This document shows, piece after piece, positions 8,005-17,391 of a stretch of 64,000 nt of DNA (position 1 is its first letter; every line of letters begins with the position of its first letter). The notes below the pieces were generated by a model. It saw nothing but the letters and a program-made list of their open reading frames with translations. It was not told the origin of the DNA and did no database searches. The position numbers and the translations under genes are program-made. This DNA is from Kitasatospora sp040298565 (GTDB lineage: Bacteria > Actinomycetota > Actinomycetes > Streptomycetales > Streptomycetaceae): NCBI RefSeq assembly GCF_040298565.1, contig NZ_JBEPAK010000002.1:76943-140942 (forward strand), written 5' to 3'.

Positions 8005-9054
8005 ATGGCCCGCATGGTCAACGCAGCGGTCACTGGTCCGGTCAAGGACCGTCCCCGGGTGCTCTCCGGCATCCAGCCCACCTCCGGCTCGTTCCACCTC
8101 GGCAACTACCTGGGCGCGGTGCGCCAGTGGGTCGACCTGCAGAAGGAGAACGACGCCTTCTACATGGTGGTCGACCTGCACGCGATCACCGTTCCGCAGG
8201 ACCCGGTGACCCTGCGCCAGAACACCCGGATCTCCGCCGCCCAGCTGCTCGGCGCCGGCCTGGACCCGGAGCACTGCACCCTGTTCGTCCAGTCGCACGT
8301 GCCCGAGCACGCGCAGCTGGCCTGGGTGATGAACTGCCTCACCGGCTTCGGCGAGGCGTCCCGGATGACCCAGTTCAAGGACAAGTCCTCCCGGTACGGC
8401 GCCGACAGCACCACCGTCGGCCTGTTCACCTACCCGATCCTGCAGATCGCGGACATCCTGCTCTACCAGGCCGACGCCGTCCCGGTCGGCGAGGACCAGC
8501 GCCAGCACGTGGAGATCACCCGCGACATCGCGGAGCGCTTCAACTCGCGCTACGCCCCGACGTTCACGATCCCGAAGCCGTACATCCTCAAGGAGACGGC
8601 GAAGATCCAGGACCTCCAGGACCCGGGCGTCAAGATGAGCAAGTCGGCGTCCTCGCCCAAGGGCCTGGTCAGTCTGCTGGACGACCCGAAGGCCAGCGCC
8701 AAGAAGTTCAAGAGCGCCGTGACCGACACCGGCACCGTCGTCTCCTACGACGAGGAGCAGAAGCCGGGCGTCTCCAACCTGCTGCGCATCCACTCCGCGC
8801 TCAGCGGCCAGTCCGTCGAGCAGCTGGTCGCGCACTTCGAGGGCAAGATGTACGGCGCCCTCAAGACCGAGCTGGCCGAGCTGTTCACCGAGTGGGTGAC
8901 CCCCTTCCAGGAGCGCACCCGCAGCTTCCTGGACGACCCGGCCGAGCTGGACCGGGTGCTCGCGATCGGCGCCGAGAAGGCCCGCGCGGTCGCCTCCGAG
9001 ACGCTGGCGACGGTCTACGACCGGATCGGCTTCCTCCCGGCCGCCAAGCGGTGA
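8005..9054 (+). CDS. trpS: Tryptophanyl-tRNA synthetase
   Basis: Class I aminoacyl-tRNA synthetase charging tRNA-Trp. The 349-residue protein has the HIGH-equivalent HLGN in SGSFHLGNYLG, the GEDQRQHVEITRD segment that recognises the adenylate and tRNA, and an intact KMSKS. ATG 8005 follows GGAACTGGAAGA; ATG 8014 is an alternative. Streptomycetes often carry a second, antibiotic-insensitive TrpRS elsewhere. The position between a CNNM gene and a LigT-like gene suggests this is the housekeeping copy. The stop overlaps the next start by 3 nt. Confidence 0.95.
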   Translation: MARMVNAAVTGPVKDRPRVLSGIQPTSGSFHLGNYLGAVRQWVDLQKENDAFYMVVDLHAITVPQDPVTLRQNTRISAAQLLGAGLDPEHCTLFVQSHVPEHAQLAWVMNCLTGFGEASRMTQFKDKSSRYGADSTTVGLFTYPILQIADILLYQADAVPVGEDQRQHVEITRDIAERFNSRYAPTFTIPKPYILKETAKIQDLQDPGVKMSKSASSPKGLVSLLDDPKASAKKFKSAVTDTGTVVSYDEEQKPGVSNLLRIHSALSGQSVEQLVAHFEGKMYGALKTELAELFTEWVTPFQERTRSFLDDPAELDRVLAIGAEKARAVASETLATVYDRIGFLPAAKR

Positions 9055-9605
9055 CTCCCCTCACACGCCTGCCCGGTGGTGACGACCTCCCGGAGGTCGT
9101 CACCATCGGCGTGTCCGTCAGCGTGCCCGACCCGTACGGGACGCTGATCCAGGACGCCCGGGCCGGGCACGGCGACCCGCAGGCCCGTTCGATACCGACG
9201 CACGTCACCCTGCTGCCGCCGACCGAGGTGCCCGCCGAGGCGCTGCCGAAGATCGAGGAGCACCTCGCGGCGGTGGCGGCCGCGCACCGGCCGTTCCGGA
9301 TGCTGCTGCGCGGCGGCGGCACCTTCCGCCCGGTCTCCCCGGTGGTGTTCGTCCGGGTCGAGGAGGGCGCGCAGGAGTGCCGGCTGCTGGAGGCGGACGT
9401 CCGCTCCGGCCCGCTGGCCCGTGAGCTGGCCTTCCCGTACCACCCGCACGTGACGGTCGCGCACGGCCTGCCGGACGACGTCCTGGACCAGGCGTACGAG
9501 CAGGCGCGCGGCTTCCGGGCGTCCTTCACCGTCCCGGGCTTCTCCCTCTCCCGCTTCGACGCGGACGAGGTCTGGCGGCCCTGGCGGAGCTACGCCTTCT
9601 CCTGA
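9051..9605 (+). CDS. 2'-5' RNA ligase (LigT) family protein
   Basis: A 184-residue member of the 2H phosphoesterase superfamily. It has the two expected H-x-T/S-x motifs, HVTLLPP about 50 residues in and HPHVTVAHG in the second half, which together form the active site. These proteins act on 2'-5' or cyclic phosphate RNA ends; the physiological substrate is unknown. GTG 9051 overlaps the trpS stop (GTGA), which argues for translational coupling and a role close to tRNA metabolism. Confidence 0.85.
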   Translation: MTPLTRLPGGDDLPEVVTIGVSVSVPDPYGTLIQDARAGHGDPQARSIPTHVTLLPPTEVPAEALPKIEEHLAAVAAAHRPFRMLLRGGGTFRPVSPVVFVRVEEGAQECRLLEADVRSGPLARELAFPYHPHVTVAHGLPDDVLDQAYEQARGFRASFTVPGFSLSRFDADEVWRPWRSYAFS

Positions 9606-9919
9606 GAGCCGGCCCCCGCCGCCCGGCCCCGGCACCGCTGAGCGCGGTGGTGCCCGACGGGGCCCTTCCCCCGTCGTCCTCCGACGCGCCACCGGCCGGC
9701 CGGCGGCACGCGTGACCTGCTCCCCCCGCCCTCCGCACGGCGTGCCTCCCCCTCCCTCGGCCCTCCCTCCCTCGGCCTTCGACTCCCTCGGCCTCCGACT
9801 CCCCTCCTCCGGCGAGCAGGGACGCGGAGCCGGACGCCGCGAGGCGCCCGGCGCGGTTCTCGCCGGGCGCCTCGCGGGTGCCTCAGTGCCTCGGTGGCGT
9901 GTTCACCGGTGGCGGGTGA
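9606..9919. other. 314 bp convergent intergenic region
   Basis: Contains no gene I can support. It has a C-rich stretch at about 9715-9800 with repeated CTCCCTCGGCC units, and a strong hairpin at 9838-9876. Confidence 0.55.
9838..9876 (-). terminator. Terminator of the teichoic-acid-type gene
   Basis: Perfect 16 bp stem (9838-9853 with 9861-9876) and a 7 nt loop, 44 bp beyond the stop of the minus-strand gene at 9920. Confidence 0.8.
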
Positions 9920-12900
9920 CTACTCCTTGCGGAGCATCGCGTCGACCACCCGGGCGGAGGCCTTGCCGTCGTCCAGATCGCAGTACGCCTCGCGGAACGC
10001 GGCCGCCTTGTCGGCGTACTCGGCCGCGACCTCGTCCACCCGGCCGAGCGCGGCGACCAGTTCCTCCGAGGTGGCCAGCAGCGGACCGGGCGCCTCGGCC
10101 TCGAAGTTCAGGCTGAAGCCGCGCAGGTTGTCCCGGTAGTGCTCCAGGTCGTGGGTGAAGAAGAGCATCGGCTTGCCGGTGGAGGCGAAGTCGAACACGC
10201 TCGCCGAGTAGTCGGTGACCAGCACGTCCGCGATCAGCAGCAGCTCCGCCATGTCGGGGTAGCTGCCCACGTCCCAGATGTAACCGTTGCCGGCGCCCGG
10301 GATCTGACCGCACATCACGGTGTGCCGGCGCACCAGCAGCACCTGGTCCTCGCCGAGCGCGGCCTTGGCCGCCTCCAGGTCGATCCGCAGGTCGATCTGG
10401 TAGCCGCCGTTCGGCCGCCGCCGGTCCTCGCGCCAGGTCGGCGCGTACAGCACGACCTTCTTGCCCTCGGGCAGGCCGAGCCGCTCCCGGACCTGCTCGG
10501 CGGTCTTCTCCCGGTCGGCCGCGAACAGCAGGTCGTTCCGGGGCGAGCCGCTCTCCAGGATCTCGCCCTTGAAGTCGAAGGCGCGCCTGAGGACCGGGGC
10601 CGACCAGGTGTTCCCGGCCACCAGCAGGCTCCAGTTCGGGACCTCGCGGGCCAGGCTCTTGAGGTAGTTGGAGTCGGTGAACCAGACCTTCTCGAAGTCG
10701 AGGCCGATCTGCTTCAGCGGGGTGCCGAGCCAGGTCTGCACGACCACCTGGCCGGGCCGGCGGACGAAGAAGTCGGGCAGGTGGGTGCTGGTCACGATGT
10801 ACTTCGCGGTCGCCAGCGCCTCGAACCACTCCGGGCTCCAGAGCCGGACCGAGGTCGCCGACTGCGGCAGGTCGGCCTGCAGGTCGTCGTTGCCCCACAG
10901 GTGCTCCAGCGGCAGGCCGCGGCGGACCAGCTCCTCGTGGATGGCCCTCGGCGAGTCGGCGTACACGCTGCCGTGCCCGGCGTTGTACAGCACCGTGTCG
11001 CGCACCGGCAGGCGCCGGGCGGCCGGGTAGTGCTCGGTGCGCAGCAGCCGCTGGCGGTAGCCGGCCCGCTCCTCGGGCAGCAGCGCCGAGTGCGACTCCA
11101 GCGACAGCCCGTCGTGGTAGCGGCGCTCCAGCACTATCCGCTTGCCGCGGGACTCCACCTCCAGGGGCAGCGCACCGAAGCAGGCCGGGTCGATCAGCGC
11201 CGACGCGTTCGGCAGCTCGGCCGCCGACACGCCGACCGGGCGGAAGGAGACGGCCCAGGTGCCGGTGGCGAGCGGCACCCGGCCGGCGAAGGAGGCGGTC
11301 GGCACGGCGGGCAGCGCGGTGCGGAACCGGCCGTCCGAGATCTCCACCGGGTAGACGTGCTCCTCCTCGCGCCAGTGGTGCCGGACCACCAGCTCCCAGC
11401 GGTGGGCACCGGGCAGCGGGAACGAGCCGGCCAGCAGGAAGCCGTCGGCGCCGCGCGCGGACACCTCGTCCACCAGCGGCTGCAGCAACTGGTCGCAGAA
11501 CTGCAGGTGGCCGCCCGGGGAGGGCTTGGAGTAGAGGGCCCGCCGCGGCTCGGCCGAGGACCGCGGCTCCAGCGGCAGGTGCAGCGGCTCGGGGGCGTTG
11601 CGGTCGTCCCAGGCCAGCCGGACGACGCTGCCGTCGGCCAGCAGCAGCGCGCTGTCCCAGCGGTCACGGCTGCGCTCGGCGGCCAGCGGGTCCAGCTCGG
11701 CCCAGGCCTCGCGGACGGCGGTCAGCTCGGCCACCGGGAAGGAGGCCGTGAACGGCTGGAGCGTGCCGACCGGAGCACCCAGCTCCAGCGGGAAGGACAG
11801 CTCGCGGTCCGACTCGACGTGGGTGAGCCGCAGGCGGGCCCCGGCGAAGTTCGCCCCGGAGCGGGCGGCGCCGGAGACCTCCACCCGGCCGTCCTGCGCG
11901 GCCAGGCCGGTCACCCGCGCCTTGACCGTCTCCACGTGCAGGTAGAGGAAGTTGTCCCGGACCCACGGCACGATCCGCACGTCCGGCTCGACCCAGTGCG
12001 TCGGGACGTACTGCGCGGTGTCGCTCCAACCGGCCGAGATGCGGCCCTTGTAGACCCCGCCCTTGCCGGCGCCGGCCACCAGGACGCGCCAGTGGCCGTC
12101 CTTCCACTGGCCGCGGTGCTTGAGCTTCTTCGGGTCCAGGGCGACGGTGAAGCCGGACCAGTCGCAGCTGTACAGGTCGTGGTTGCAGCTCGCGGTCGCC
12201 TCGGGGCTGTACTGGGTCTTCATCGGCACGGCGACGACCCGGCGGCCCTTGGCCTCGCGCAGCACCAGGGTGCGGACCATGTCGTGCTTGGCCGCCGCGC
12301 CCAGCTGCTCCGGGTACGCGTGCCCGGTGAGCTGGAGCTTCCCGCCGACCCAGGCGCTCTCGTACAGCCGGCTGCGCATGACCAGCGAGTTGTCCAGCTT
12401 GAGCACGCCGGCCGGCACGCTCTTGCGCCCGCCGCGCAGGAACGGGTAGTCCGCGTACGGGCGCAGCAGACCGCGGGCCTGCACGCCGCCGCCGCTCTCG
12501 CCCTCGTACTTGATCTGCTCGACCAGCTCGTCCACCCGGCCCGCCAGGGTCAGGTGGTACTTCAGCCGCAGCGGGGCGCGCAGCTTGCGGACCTGCTCGG
12601 GGCCGATCGCCCGGAGCAGCCGGCTGACGTGCTGGACGTAGGCGTCCCGGTACTCCTTGTCGCCGTCGACGACGGACCAGAAGAACATCGGGATCTCCTC
12701 GACGAGGGTGTTCTCGTCGTAGGAGCGCAGGTACTGGGCGAAGCGCGGCTCGGTCTGCTTCTTCAGCCAGCCGCGGACCAGCTCGACGGAGGTGACCCGG
12801 TCGATCAGGCCCTTGGGGTTGGTGCGCATCTGCGTGATCGACATCTCGCCGACCTCGCGCTCGCGCCAGTGGTAGATCGGCTCGGAGAGCACGTCGACGC

Positions 12901-13492
12901 TCTTGGCCAGGTAGTGGTGCGGCACGCTGACCGGCGCGTCCTCGTACAGGATGCCCTCGGGGTACAGCAGGCCGGCCGCGTCGAAGAACGACCGCCGGTA
13001 CACCTTGTTCCACGCGGTGCGGTCGGTGACCAGCGCCGGGATCTCGGTGATGTGGGTCTTGAGCTTGGTCGTCTTGAACGGCTTCACGTGGCCGCCGGAC
13101 TGGTAGTAGCCCACCGCGCGGAACCGCAGCACGTTGCCGGTGCAGAAGTCCGAGCCGGTCTCGTCCAGCGTGTTGATCATCAACTCGTACGCGCTCGGCG
13201 GCATCGAGTCGTCGCTGTCCACGAAGCACAGGAACTCGGAGTCCGGGTCGATGTGCCGGATGCCGGTGTTGCGGGCCGCGCCGAGGCCCTTGTTCACCTG
13301 GCGGACCAGCCGGAACCGCGAGTCCTTGGCCGCGTACGCCTCGGCGAGGGCCGCGCTGTCGTCCTTCGAACCGTCGTCGACCATGACGCACTCGAAGTCC
13401 GTGAAGGTCTGGGCGGCGATCGAGTCGAGGCATTCGACGAGGTAACGCTCGACGTTGTAGATGGGGACGACGATGGAGAGGCGGGGAGCCAT
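9920..13492 (-). CDS. Fused GT2 glycosyltransferase / CDP-glycerol glycerophosphotransferase
   Basis: A 1190-residue two-enzyme protein. Residues 1 to about 250 are a GT-A family 2 glycosyltransferase (SIVVPIYNVERYL, then the metal-binding DSDD at 92-95). The middle 400 residues are beta-rich linker domains as in TarS/TagF-like proteins. The last 400 residues are a TagF-type CDP-glycerol:poly(glycerophosphate) transferase with TWLGTPLKQIG, VLYAPTWRED and the HTV and DYSASVFDF segments that bind CDP-glycerol. It probably builds or decorates a glycerol-phosphate wall polymer at the inner membrane face. ATG 13492 lacks a strong ribosome binding site. It is divergent from another GT2 gene. Confidence 0.85.
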   Translation of the reverse strand: MAPRLSIVVPIYNVERYLVECLDSIAAQTFTDFECVMVDDGSKDDSAALAEAYAAKDSRFRLVRQVNKGLGAARNTGIRHIDPDSEFLCFVDSDDSMPPSAYELMINTLDETGSDFCTGNVLRFRAVGYYQSGGHVKPFKTTKLKTHITEIPALVTDRTAWNKVYRRSFFDAAGLLYPEGILYEDAPVSVPHHYLAKSVDVLSEPIYHWREREVGEMSITQMRTNPKGLIDRVTSVELVRGWLKKQTEPRFAQYLRSYDENTLVEEIPMFFWSVVDGDKEYRDAYVQHVSRLLRAIGPEQVRKLRAPLRLKYHLTLAGRVDELVEQIKYEGESGGGVQARGLLRPYADYPFLRGGRKSVPAGVLKLDNSLVMRSRLYESAWVGGKLQLTGHAYPEQLGAAAKHDMVRTLVLREAKGRRVVAVPMKTQYSPEATASCNHDLYSCDWSGFTVALDPKKLKHRGQWKDGHWRVLVAGAGKGGVYKGRISAGWSDTAQYVPTHWVEPDVRIVPWVRDNFLYLHVETVKARVTGLAAQDGRVEVSGAARSGANFAGARLRLTHVESDRELSFPLELGAPVGTLQPFTASFPVAELTAVREAWAELDPLAAERSRDRWDSALLLADGSVVRLAWDDRNAPEPLHLPLEPRSSAEPRRALYSKPSPGGHLQFCDQLLQPLVDEVSARGADGFLLAGSFPLPGAHRWELVVRHHWREEEHVYPVEISDGRFRTALPAVPTASFAGRVPLATGTWAVSFRPVGVSAAELPNASALIDPACFGALPLEVESRGKRIVLERRYHDGLSLESHSALLPEERAGYRQRLLRTEHYPAARRLPVRDTVLYNAGHGSVYADSPRAIHEELVRRGLPLEHLWGNDDLQADLPQSATSVRLWSPEWFEALATAKYIVTSTHLPDFFVRRPGQVVVQTWLGTPLKQIGLDFEKVWFTDSNYLKSLAREVPNWSLLVAGNTWSAPVLRRAFDFKGEILESGSPRNDLLFAADREKTAEQVRERLGLPEGKKVVLYAPTWREDRRRPNGGYQIDLRIDLEAAKAALGEDQVLLVRRHTVMCGQIPGAGNGYIWDVGSYPDMAELLLIADVLVTDYSASVFDFASTGKPMLFFTHDLEHYRDNLRGFSLNFEAEAPGPLLATSEELVAALGRVDEVAAEYADKAAAFREAYCDLDDGKASARVVDAMLRKE

Positions 13493-13614
13493 CGGCTACG
13501 CAGGCCTTTCTCGGGAGGAGCGTGGCAGCCCGGTGAGGGCCTGGCCGCACATCGGAATCGGTGCGTACGTGCGCCCCGATCCTACCTCCGGGCTCCGGGC
13601 CCCCTTCGGGCCAC

Positions 13615-13628
13615 TACGCTTGGGCCCC
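13615..13628 (+). promoter_or_regulatory. Leaderless-type promoter of the GT2 gene
   Basis: TACGCT, a good actinobacterial -10, ends 8 nt before the GTG at 13629, with no ribosome binding site. Confidence 0.6.
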
Positions 13629-14627
13629 GTGCCCCGCTTCAGCGTCATCGTCCCCGTGTACCAGGTCCAGGACTACCTCGCCGAGTGCCTCGAGTCGGTC
13701 CTCGGCCAGGGCGGCCCCGACTTCGAGCTGATCGCGGTGGACGACCGCTCCCCGGACGGCTGCGGCGCCCTACTGGACGAGGCGGCCGCCGCCGACCCCC
13801 GGATACGGGTGCTGCACCTTCCGGAGAACGTCGGCCTCGGCCGGGCCCGCAACGCCGGCCTGGAGGTCGCCACCGGCGACTACGTGCTCTTCCTCGACAG
13901 CGACGACACCCTCACCCCCGGCCTGCTGAAGGCCGTCGACGACCGGCTCGCCGCCACCGGTGACCCGGACGTCCTGGTCTACGACTACGCCCGCACCTAC
14001 GCCGACGGCCGGATCACCCGGGCCGCCTCGGCCCACGTCTTCGGCGCCGCCTCCCCGGACGTCTTCGACCTCGCCGCCCGCCCCGACCTGCTCGACCTGC
14101 TCCAGGTCGTCTGGAACAAGGCCTACCGCCGCGCCTTCGTCGCCGAGCAGCGGCTGGTCTTCCCGGCCGGCTACTACGAGGACACCCCCTGGACGTACCC
14201 GGCGCTGCTCGCCGCCGCCAGCATCACCCTGCTCGACCAGGTCGGCGTGCACTACCGCCAGCGCCAGGAGGGCGGCAACATCCTGGCCACCGCCAGCCGC
14301 AAGCACTTCGACGTGTTCGCCCAGTACGACCTGGTCTTCGCCTTCCTCGACCGCCGCCCCGACCTGGACCGCTGGCGCCCGGTCGTCTACGGGAAGATGC
14401 TGCACCACCTGAACACCGTGGTCGCCAAGCCCGGCCGCGTCCCACCCGGCGACCGCCGCGAGTACTTCCGCCGCGCCGCCGCGCACTGCGCCCGGCTGCG
14501 CCCGGCCGGCTACCGGCCCCCGGCCGGCGTGGAGGGCGTGCGCACCGAACTGCTCAGCCACGGCCGCTACGGCGCCTACCAGGCCGTCCGGGCCCTCGCC
14601 CGGGCCCGCCGACTGGTCAAGCGCTAG
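13629..14627 (+). CDS. GT2 family glycosyltransferase
   Basis: A 332-residue GT-A fold enzyme. It starts PRFSVIVPVYQVQDYLAECL and has the nucleotide-sugar loop DDRSPDG and the metal-binding DSDD at 90-93. WNKAYRR and YYEDTPWTYP further on correspond to the acceptor-side region. It is similar in layout to the N-terminal domain of the divergent fused enzyme, so both may act on the same wall polymer; the sugar and acceptor are unknown. GTG 13629 is chosen for the -10 placed 8 nt upstream; an upstream in-frame extension has no coding character. Confidence 0.85.
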   Translation: MPRFSVIVPVYQVQDYLAECLESVLGQGGPDFELIAVDDRSPDGCGALLDEAAAADPRIRVLHLPENVGLGRARNAGLEVATGDYVLFLDSDDTLTPGLLKAVDDRLAATGDPDVLVYDYARTYADGRITRAASAHVFGAASPDVFDLAARPDLLDLLQVVWNKAYRRAFVAEQRLVFPAGYYEDTPWTYPALLAAASITLLDQVGVHYRQRQEGGNILATASRKHFDVFAQYDLVFAFLDRRPDLDRWRPVVYGKMLHHLNTVVAKPGRVPPGDRREYFRRAAAHCARLRPAGYRPPAGVEGVRTELLSHGRYGAYQAVRALARARRLVKR

Positions 14628-14693
14628 GCCCGGCCCCCCGCGGCGGAGACGGCCCGGAGGCCGTGCCTGACGGCCGTTCGGGGGACGGACCGG

Positions 14694-14706
14694 TATAACC
14701 GGTCGG
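14694..14706 (+). promoter_or_regulatory. Leaderless-type promoter of the YihY gene
   Basis: TATAAC followed by 7 nt and then the GTG start at 14707. Confidence 0.55.
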
Positions 14707-15666
14707 GTGGACTTCCTGACCCGCCTTCCGGTCGTCGGCCCGCTGGTGGCCCGGGTGCTGCGCAGCCGCCCGTACCGGGTGTACGAGTACTTCACCGCCG
14801 CCCGCGGCAACCGGCTGGCCGGCGCCGTCACCTTCTTCGGCTTCCTGGCGCTCTTCCCGCTGCTGACGGTGGGCCTGGCGGTCGCCGTGGCGACGCTCAG
14901 CGGCAGCCAGGTGAACGACCTGCAGAAGCGCATCTCCGACCAGCTGCCGGGCATCTCGGACGCGCTCGACCTGCCGTCGCTGGTCGCCAACGCGGGCACG
15001 GTCGGGCTGGTCGGCGGGGCGCTGCTGCTGATCTCCGGCCTCGGCTGGGTGGACACCATGCGCACCTCGATCCGGGACCTCTGGCAGCTGCCCGAGGAGG
15101 AGGCCAACCCGGTGCTGCGCAAGGCCTGGGACGTCGCGGTGCTCGCCGGCCTCGGCCTGGTGTCGCTGTTCTCTATGGCCGCCTCCGCCGCGGGGACGAC
15201 GCTCGCCGGGCGGATCGCCGGCGAGATCGGCCTCGGCAGCGGCTACCTGCTCACCGGGGTGGGCGTGCTGATCGCCATAGGGTGCGACACCCTGCTCTTC
15301 GCCTACCTGCTGGCGCCCTTCCCCGGGATCACCGGCCAGCGACGCCGGGACCTGCTGGTCGGTGCGCTGATCGGCGCGGTCGGCTTCGAGCTGCTGAAGC
15401 TGCTGCTCGCCTCCTACCTCGGCTCGGTGGCCGGGCGGAGCCTGTACGGGGCCTTCGCCACGCCGGTGGCCCTGCTGCTGTGGATCAACTTCGTCTGCCG
15501 GCTGTTGATGTACTGCGTGGCCTGGACGGCGACGGCCGACCCGGAGGCCGCCCGGGAGCGGACCAGGGCGCACGGCCGGGCGCTGCTGGCGGCGGCCGAC
15601 GCGTCGGCGGCGGCGGAGGCGTCGGAAGCGGCGGAGACGGCGAAGGCGGCCCGGCCCCGCGGATGA
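14707..15666 (+). CDS. YihY/BrkB family membrane protein
   Basis: A 319-residue polytopic protein with about six hydrophobic segments, for example FFGFLALFPLLTVGLAVAVA and VLAGLGLVSLFSMAASAAG. The YihY/UPF0761 family shares the early pattern of an amphipathic helix, GNRLAGAVTFFGFLALFPLL, and a loop rich in Asp and Arg. Members were once called ribonuclease BN, which is now considered wrong. The C-terminus is Ala/Glu-rich and charged. The physiological role is unknown. The GTG start is supported by TATAAC 7 nt upstream. Confidence 0.85.
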   Translation: MDFLTRLPVVGPLVARVLRSRPYRVYEYFTAARGNRLAGAVTFFGFLALFPLLTVGLAVAVATLSGSQVNDLQKRISDQLPGISDALDLPSLVANAGTVGLVGGALLLISGLGWVDTMRTSIRDLWQLPEEEANPVLRKAWDVAVLAGLGLVSLFSMAASAAGTTLAGRIAGEIGLGSGYLLTGVGVLIAIGCDTLLFAYLLAPFPGITGQRRRDLLVGALIGAVGFELLKLLLASYLGSVAGRSLYGAFATPVALLLWINFVCRLLMYCVAWTATADPEAARERTRAHGRALLAAADASAAAEASEAAETAKAARPRG

Positions 15667-15683
15667 GGCCGGGCCGCCGCGGC

Positions 15684-16895
15684 TCAGGCCCCGCCGCGGC
15701 CCGCTCGGCGCCGCAGGACCACGACGGCCCCCGCCGTGACCACGGCCACGGCGGCCGCGACGCCCAGGGCGGCCGGCATCGCCCAGCCGCGCCCGCCGTC
15801 CCCGGCCGGAGCCGCCGCGGTGGGCCGGTCCGCGGTGGGGGAGGGGTGCGGCGGCGGGGCCGGGGTGCCGGCGGCGCCGTCGGCCGGGTCGGTGGGCTGG
15901 GCACCGCCGGCCGGTCGCTCGTCGACCAGCCTGCCGACCGGCTTGACCTTGGCGGCGGCGGCGAAGCCCCAGTCCAGCAGCTCGGCCGTCTCGTCGTAGA
16001 CCTTCTGGTAGCTGGCCGGGTGCATGACGGTCACCAGGAGCGTGCGTCCGTCGCGCTCGGCGGCGCCGACGAAGGTCGAACCGGCGTTGGTGGTGGTGCC
16101 GTTCTTGACCCCGATCAGGCCGGGGTACTTGCCCAGCAGCCGGTCGGTGTTGGCGATCCCGAAGCTGCCCCGCCGGCCGGTGTTCTTGTCCACGGCGCCG
16201 GGGAACATCGCGTCCCGGGTCGCGCAGTACGCCCGGAAGTCCGCGTTGCGCAGCCCGGCCCGGGCGAACAGGGACAGGTCGTACGCCGAGGAGACCTGGC
16301 CGTCCATGTCGTAGCCGTCCGGGGAGATCACCTTGGTGTCCTTCGCCTGGAGCGCGTCGGCGCGGGCCTGCATCTCGGCGACGGTCCGCTGGATGCCGCC
16401 GTTCATGTGCGACAGGACGTGCACGGCGTCGTTGCCGGAGCTCAGGAACACGCCGCGCCACAGGTCCTCGACCCGGTACTCCAGGTCCTCCTTGATGCCG
16501 ACCAGGCTGCTGCCGGGTCCGATGTTCTGGATCTCCTCGTCCGCCACCTTGTGCACCGCGTTGCGGTCGAACTTGGGCAGCACGGTGTCGGCGAAGAGGA
16601 TCTTCAGGGTGCTGGCCGGCGGCAGCTTGAGGTGCGGGTTGTAGGCCGCGAGCACCTCCCCCGACGAGGCGTCGGAGACTATCCAGGACTGGCCGGTGAG
16701 GTCCGTCGGCAGTGCCGGGGCGCCCGGCAGCGGATTGACCTGGACCCCGGGGAGCCCCAGCCGCTCGCCGCCGACCGCGGTCGACGGCGGCGGCGCCTGC
16801 GGGGTCGCGACCGCCGCCGGGGCGGCGAGCAGGACCGGGAGGGCCGCGGTGGCCGCGGCGCACAGCCGAGTGATCGTGTGACGGGGAGTTGGCAC
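15684..16895 (-). CDS. D-alanyl-D-alanine carboxypeptidase (S11, PBP5-like)
   Basis: Trims the terminal D-Ala of peptidoglycan stem peptides outside the membrane. The 403-residue protein has a signal peptide (TRLCAAATAALPVLLAAPAAVA), the active-site S95-T-L-K98, the second motif SGN at 153-155, and KNG at 264-266 in place of the usual KTG. A Pro/Thr/Ala-rich spacer leads to a C-terminal membrane helix (AAVAVVTAGAVVVLRRR), so the enzyme is anchored at both the usual faces. GTG 16895 is chosen because it is directly ahead of the signal peptide. The KNG variant is conservative but worth noting. Confidence 0.88.
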   Translation of the reverse strand: MPTPRHTITRLCAAATAALPVLLAAPAAVATPQAPPPSTAVGGERLGLPGVQVNPLPGAPALPTDLTGQSWIVSDASSGEVLAAYNPHLKLPPASTLKILFADTVLPKFDRNAVHKVADEEIQNIGPGSSLVGIKEDLEYRVEDLWRGVFLSSGNDAVHVLSHMNGGIQRTVAEMQARADALQAKDTKVISPDGYDMDGQVSSAYDLSLFARAGLRNADFRAYCATRDAMFPGAVDKNTGRRGSFGIANTDRLLGKYPGLIGVKNGTTTNAGSTFVGAAERDGRTLLVTVMHPASYQKVYDETAELLDWGFAAAAKVKPVGRLVDERPAGGAQPTDPADGAAGTPAPPPHPSPTADRPTAAAPAGDGGRGWAMPAALGVAAAVAVVTAGAVVVLRRRAGRGGA

Positions 16896-17036
16896 CAGCT
16901 GACCGTACCCACTACGGGCGCCGGCCGCTCGCCACTCCGGGCGGGTCGTCCCCGGGAGGGGCCCGCCGTACGCCGATCGGCGGCCGCGCATACTGGGGAG
17001 GCACACCGCCTTCACACCCCCGCCGAGGACCACCCC

Positions 17037-17294
17037 ATGAAGCTCAGCCGCCGTACCTCCTGGTTCCTGACCGCCTTCGGCGTCTGGTCGGTCATCATCT
17101 GGACCACCTTCGTCAAGAACCTCTGGAAGGACTCCGGGGGCCAGGCCTTCGTGAACGGCGACCACTCCCGGCCCACCGCCTTCTTCTGGGTGCACCTGCT
17201 GCTCGCCGTCACCTCCTTCGCCCTCGGCATCGCCGTCGGCACCATCGGCGTGCGCGGCCTCCGCGCCACCCGCCGCACCCCGGCCACCGACTGA
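17037..17294 (+). CDS. SCO4848-type small membrane protein
   Basis: An 85-residue protein with two hydrophobic helices, TSWFLTAFGVWSVIIWTTF and WVHLLLAVTSFALGIAVGTIG, and a basic end. In Streptomyces a protein of this kind lies beside the D-Ala-D-Ala carboxypeptidase (SCO4848 next to SCO4847). This matches the arrangement here, where the two are divergent. The function is unknown. ATG 17037 has GAGGACCACCCC upstream. Confidence 0.8.
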   Translation: MKLSRRTSWFLTAFGVWSVIIWTTFVKNLWKDSGGQAFVNGDHSRPTAFFWVHLLLAVTSFALGIAVGTIGVRGLRATRRTPATD

Positions 17295-17333
17295 GAGCCC
17301 CGCCGCCGCGGCGGGCCCCCTGGCGGGGCCCGG

Positions 17334-17380
17334 CAGCACGAAGGCCCCGCCCGGGTGACCGGGGCGGGGCCTTCGTGCTG
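17334..17380. terminator. Bidirectional terminator between the small membrane protein and sdhB
   Basis: A 19 bp perfect stem starting CAGCACGAAGGCCCC at 17334 and closing at 17380, with a one-base bulge near the loop. It lies 12 bp from the end of sdhB and serves the convergent pair. Confidence 0.8.
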
Positions 17381-17391
17381 TCAGGCGGGGG

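Noticed and set aside
9715..9800. A protein-coding region from repeated CTCCCTCGG units
   Set aside because: Short low-complexity repeats in a convergent intergenic region with no start or ribosome binding site.
10139..13963. A 1274-codon plus-strand frame antisense to the fused transferase gene
   Set aside because: Its composition (Val/Asp/Gly/Arg from inverted GC codons) is a shadow of the real gene; it has no domain and no ribosome binding site.
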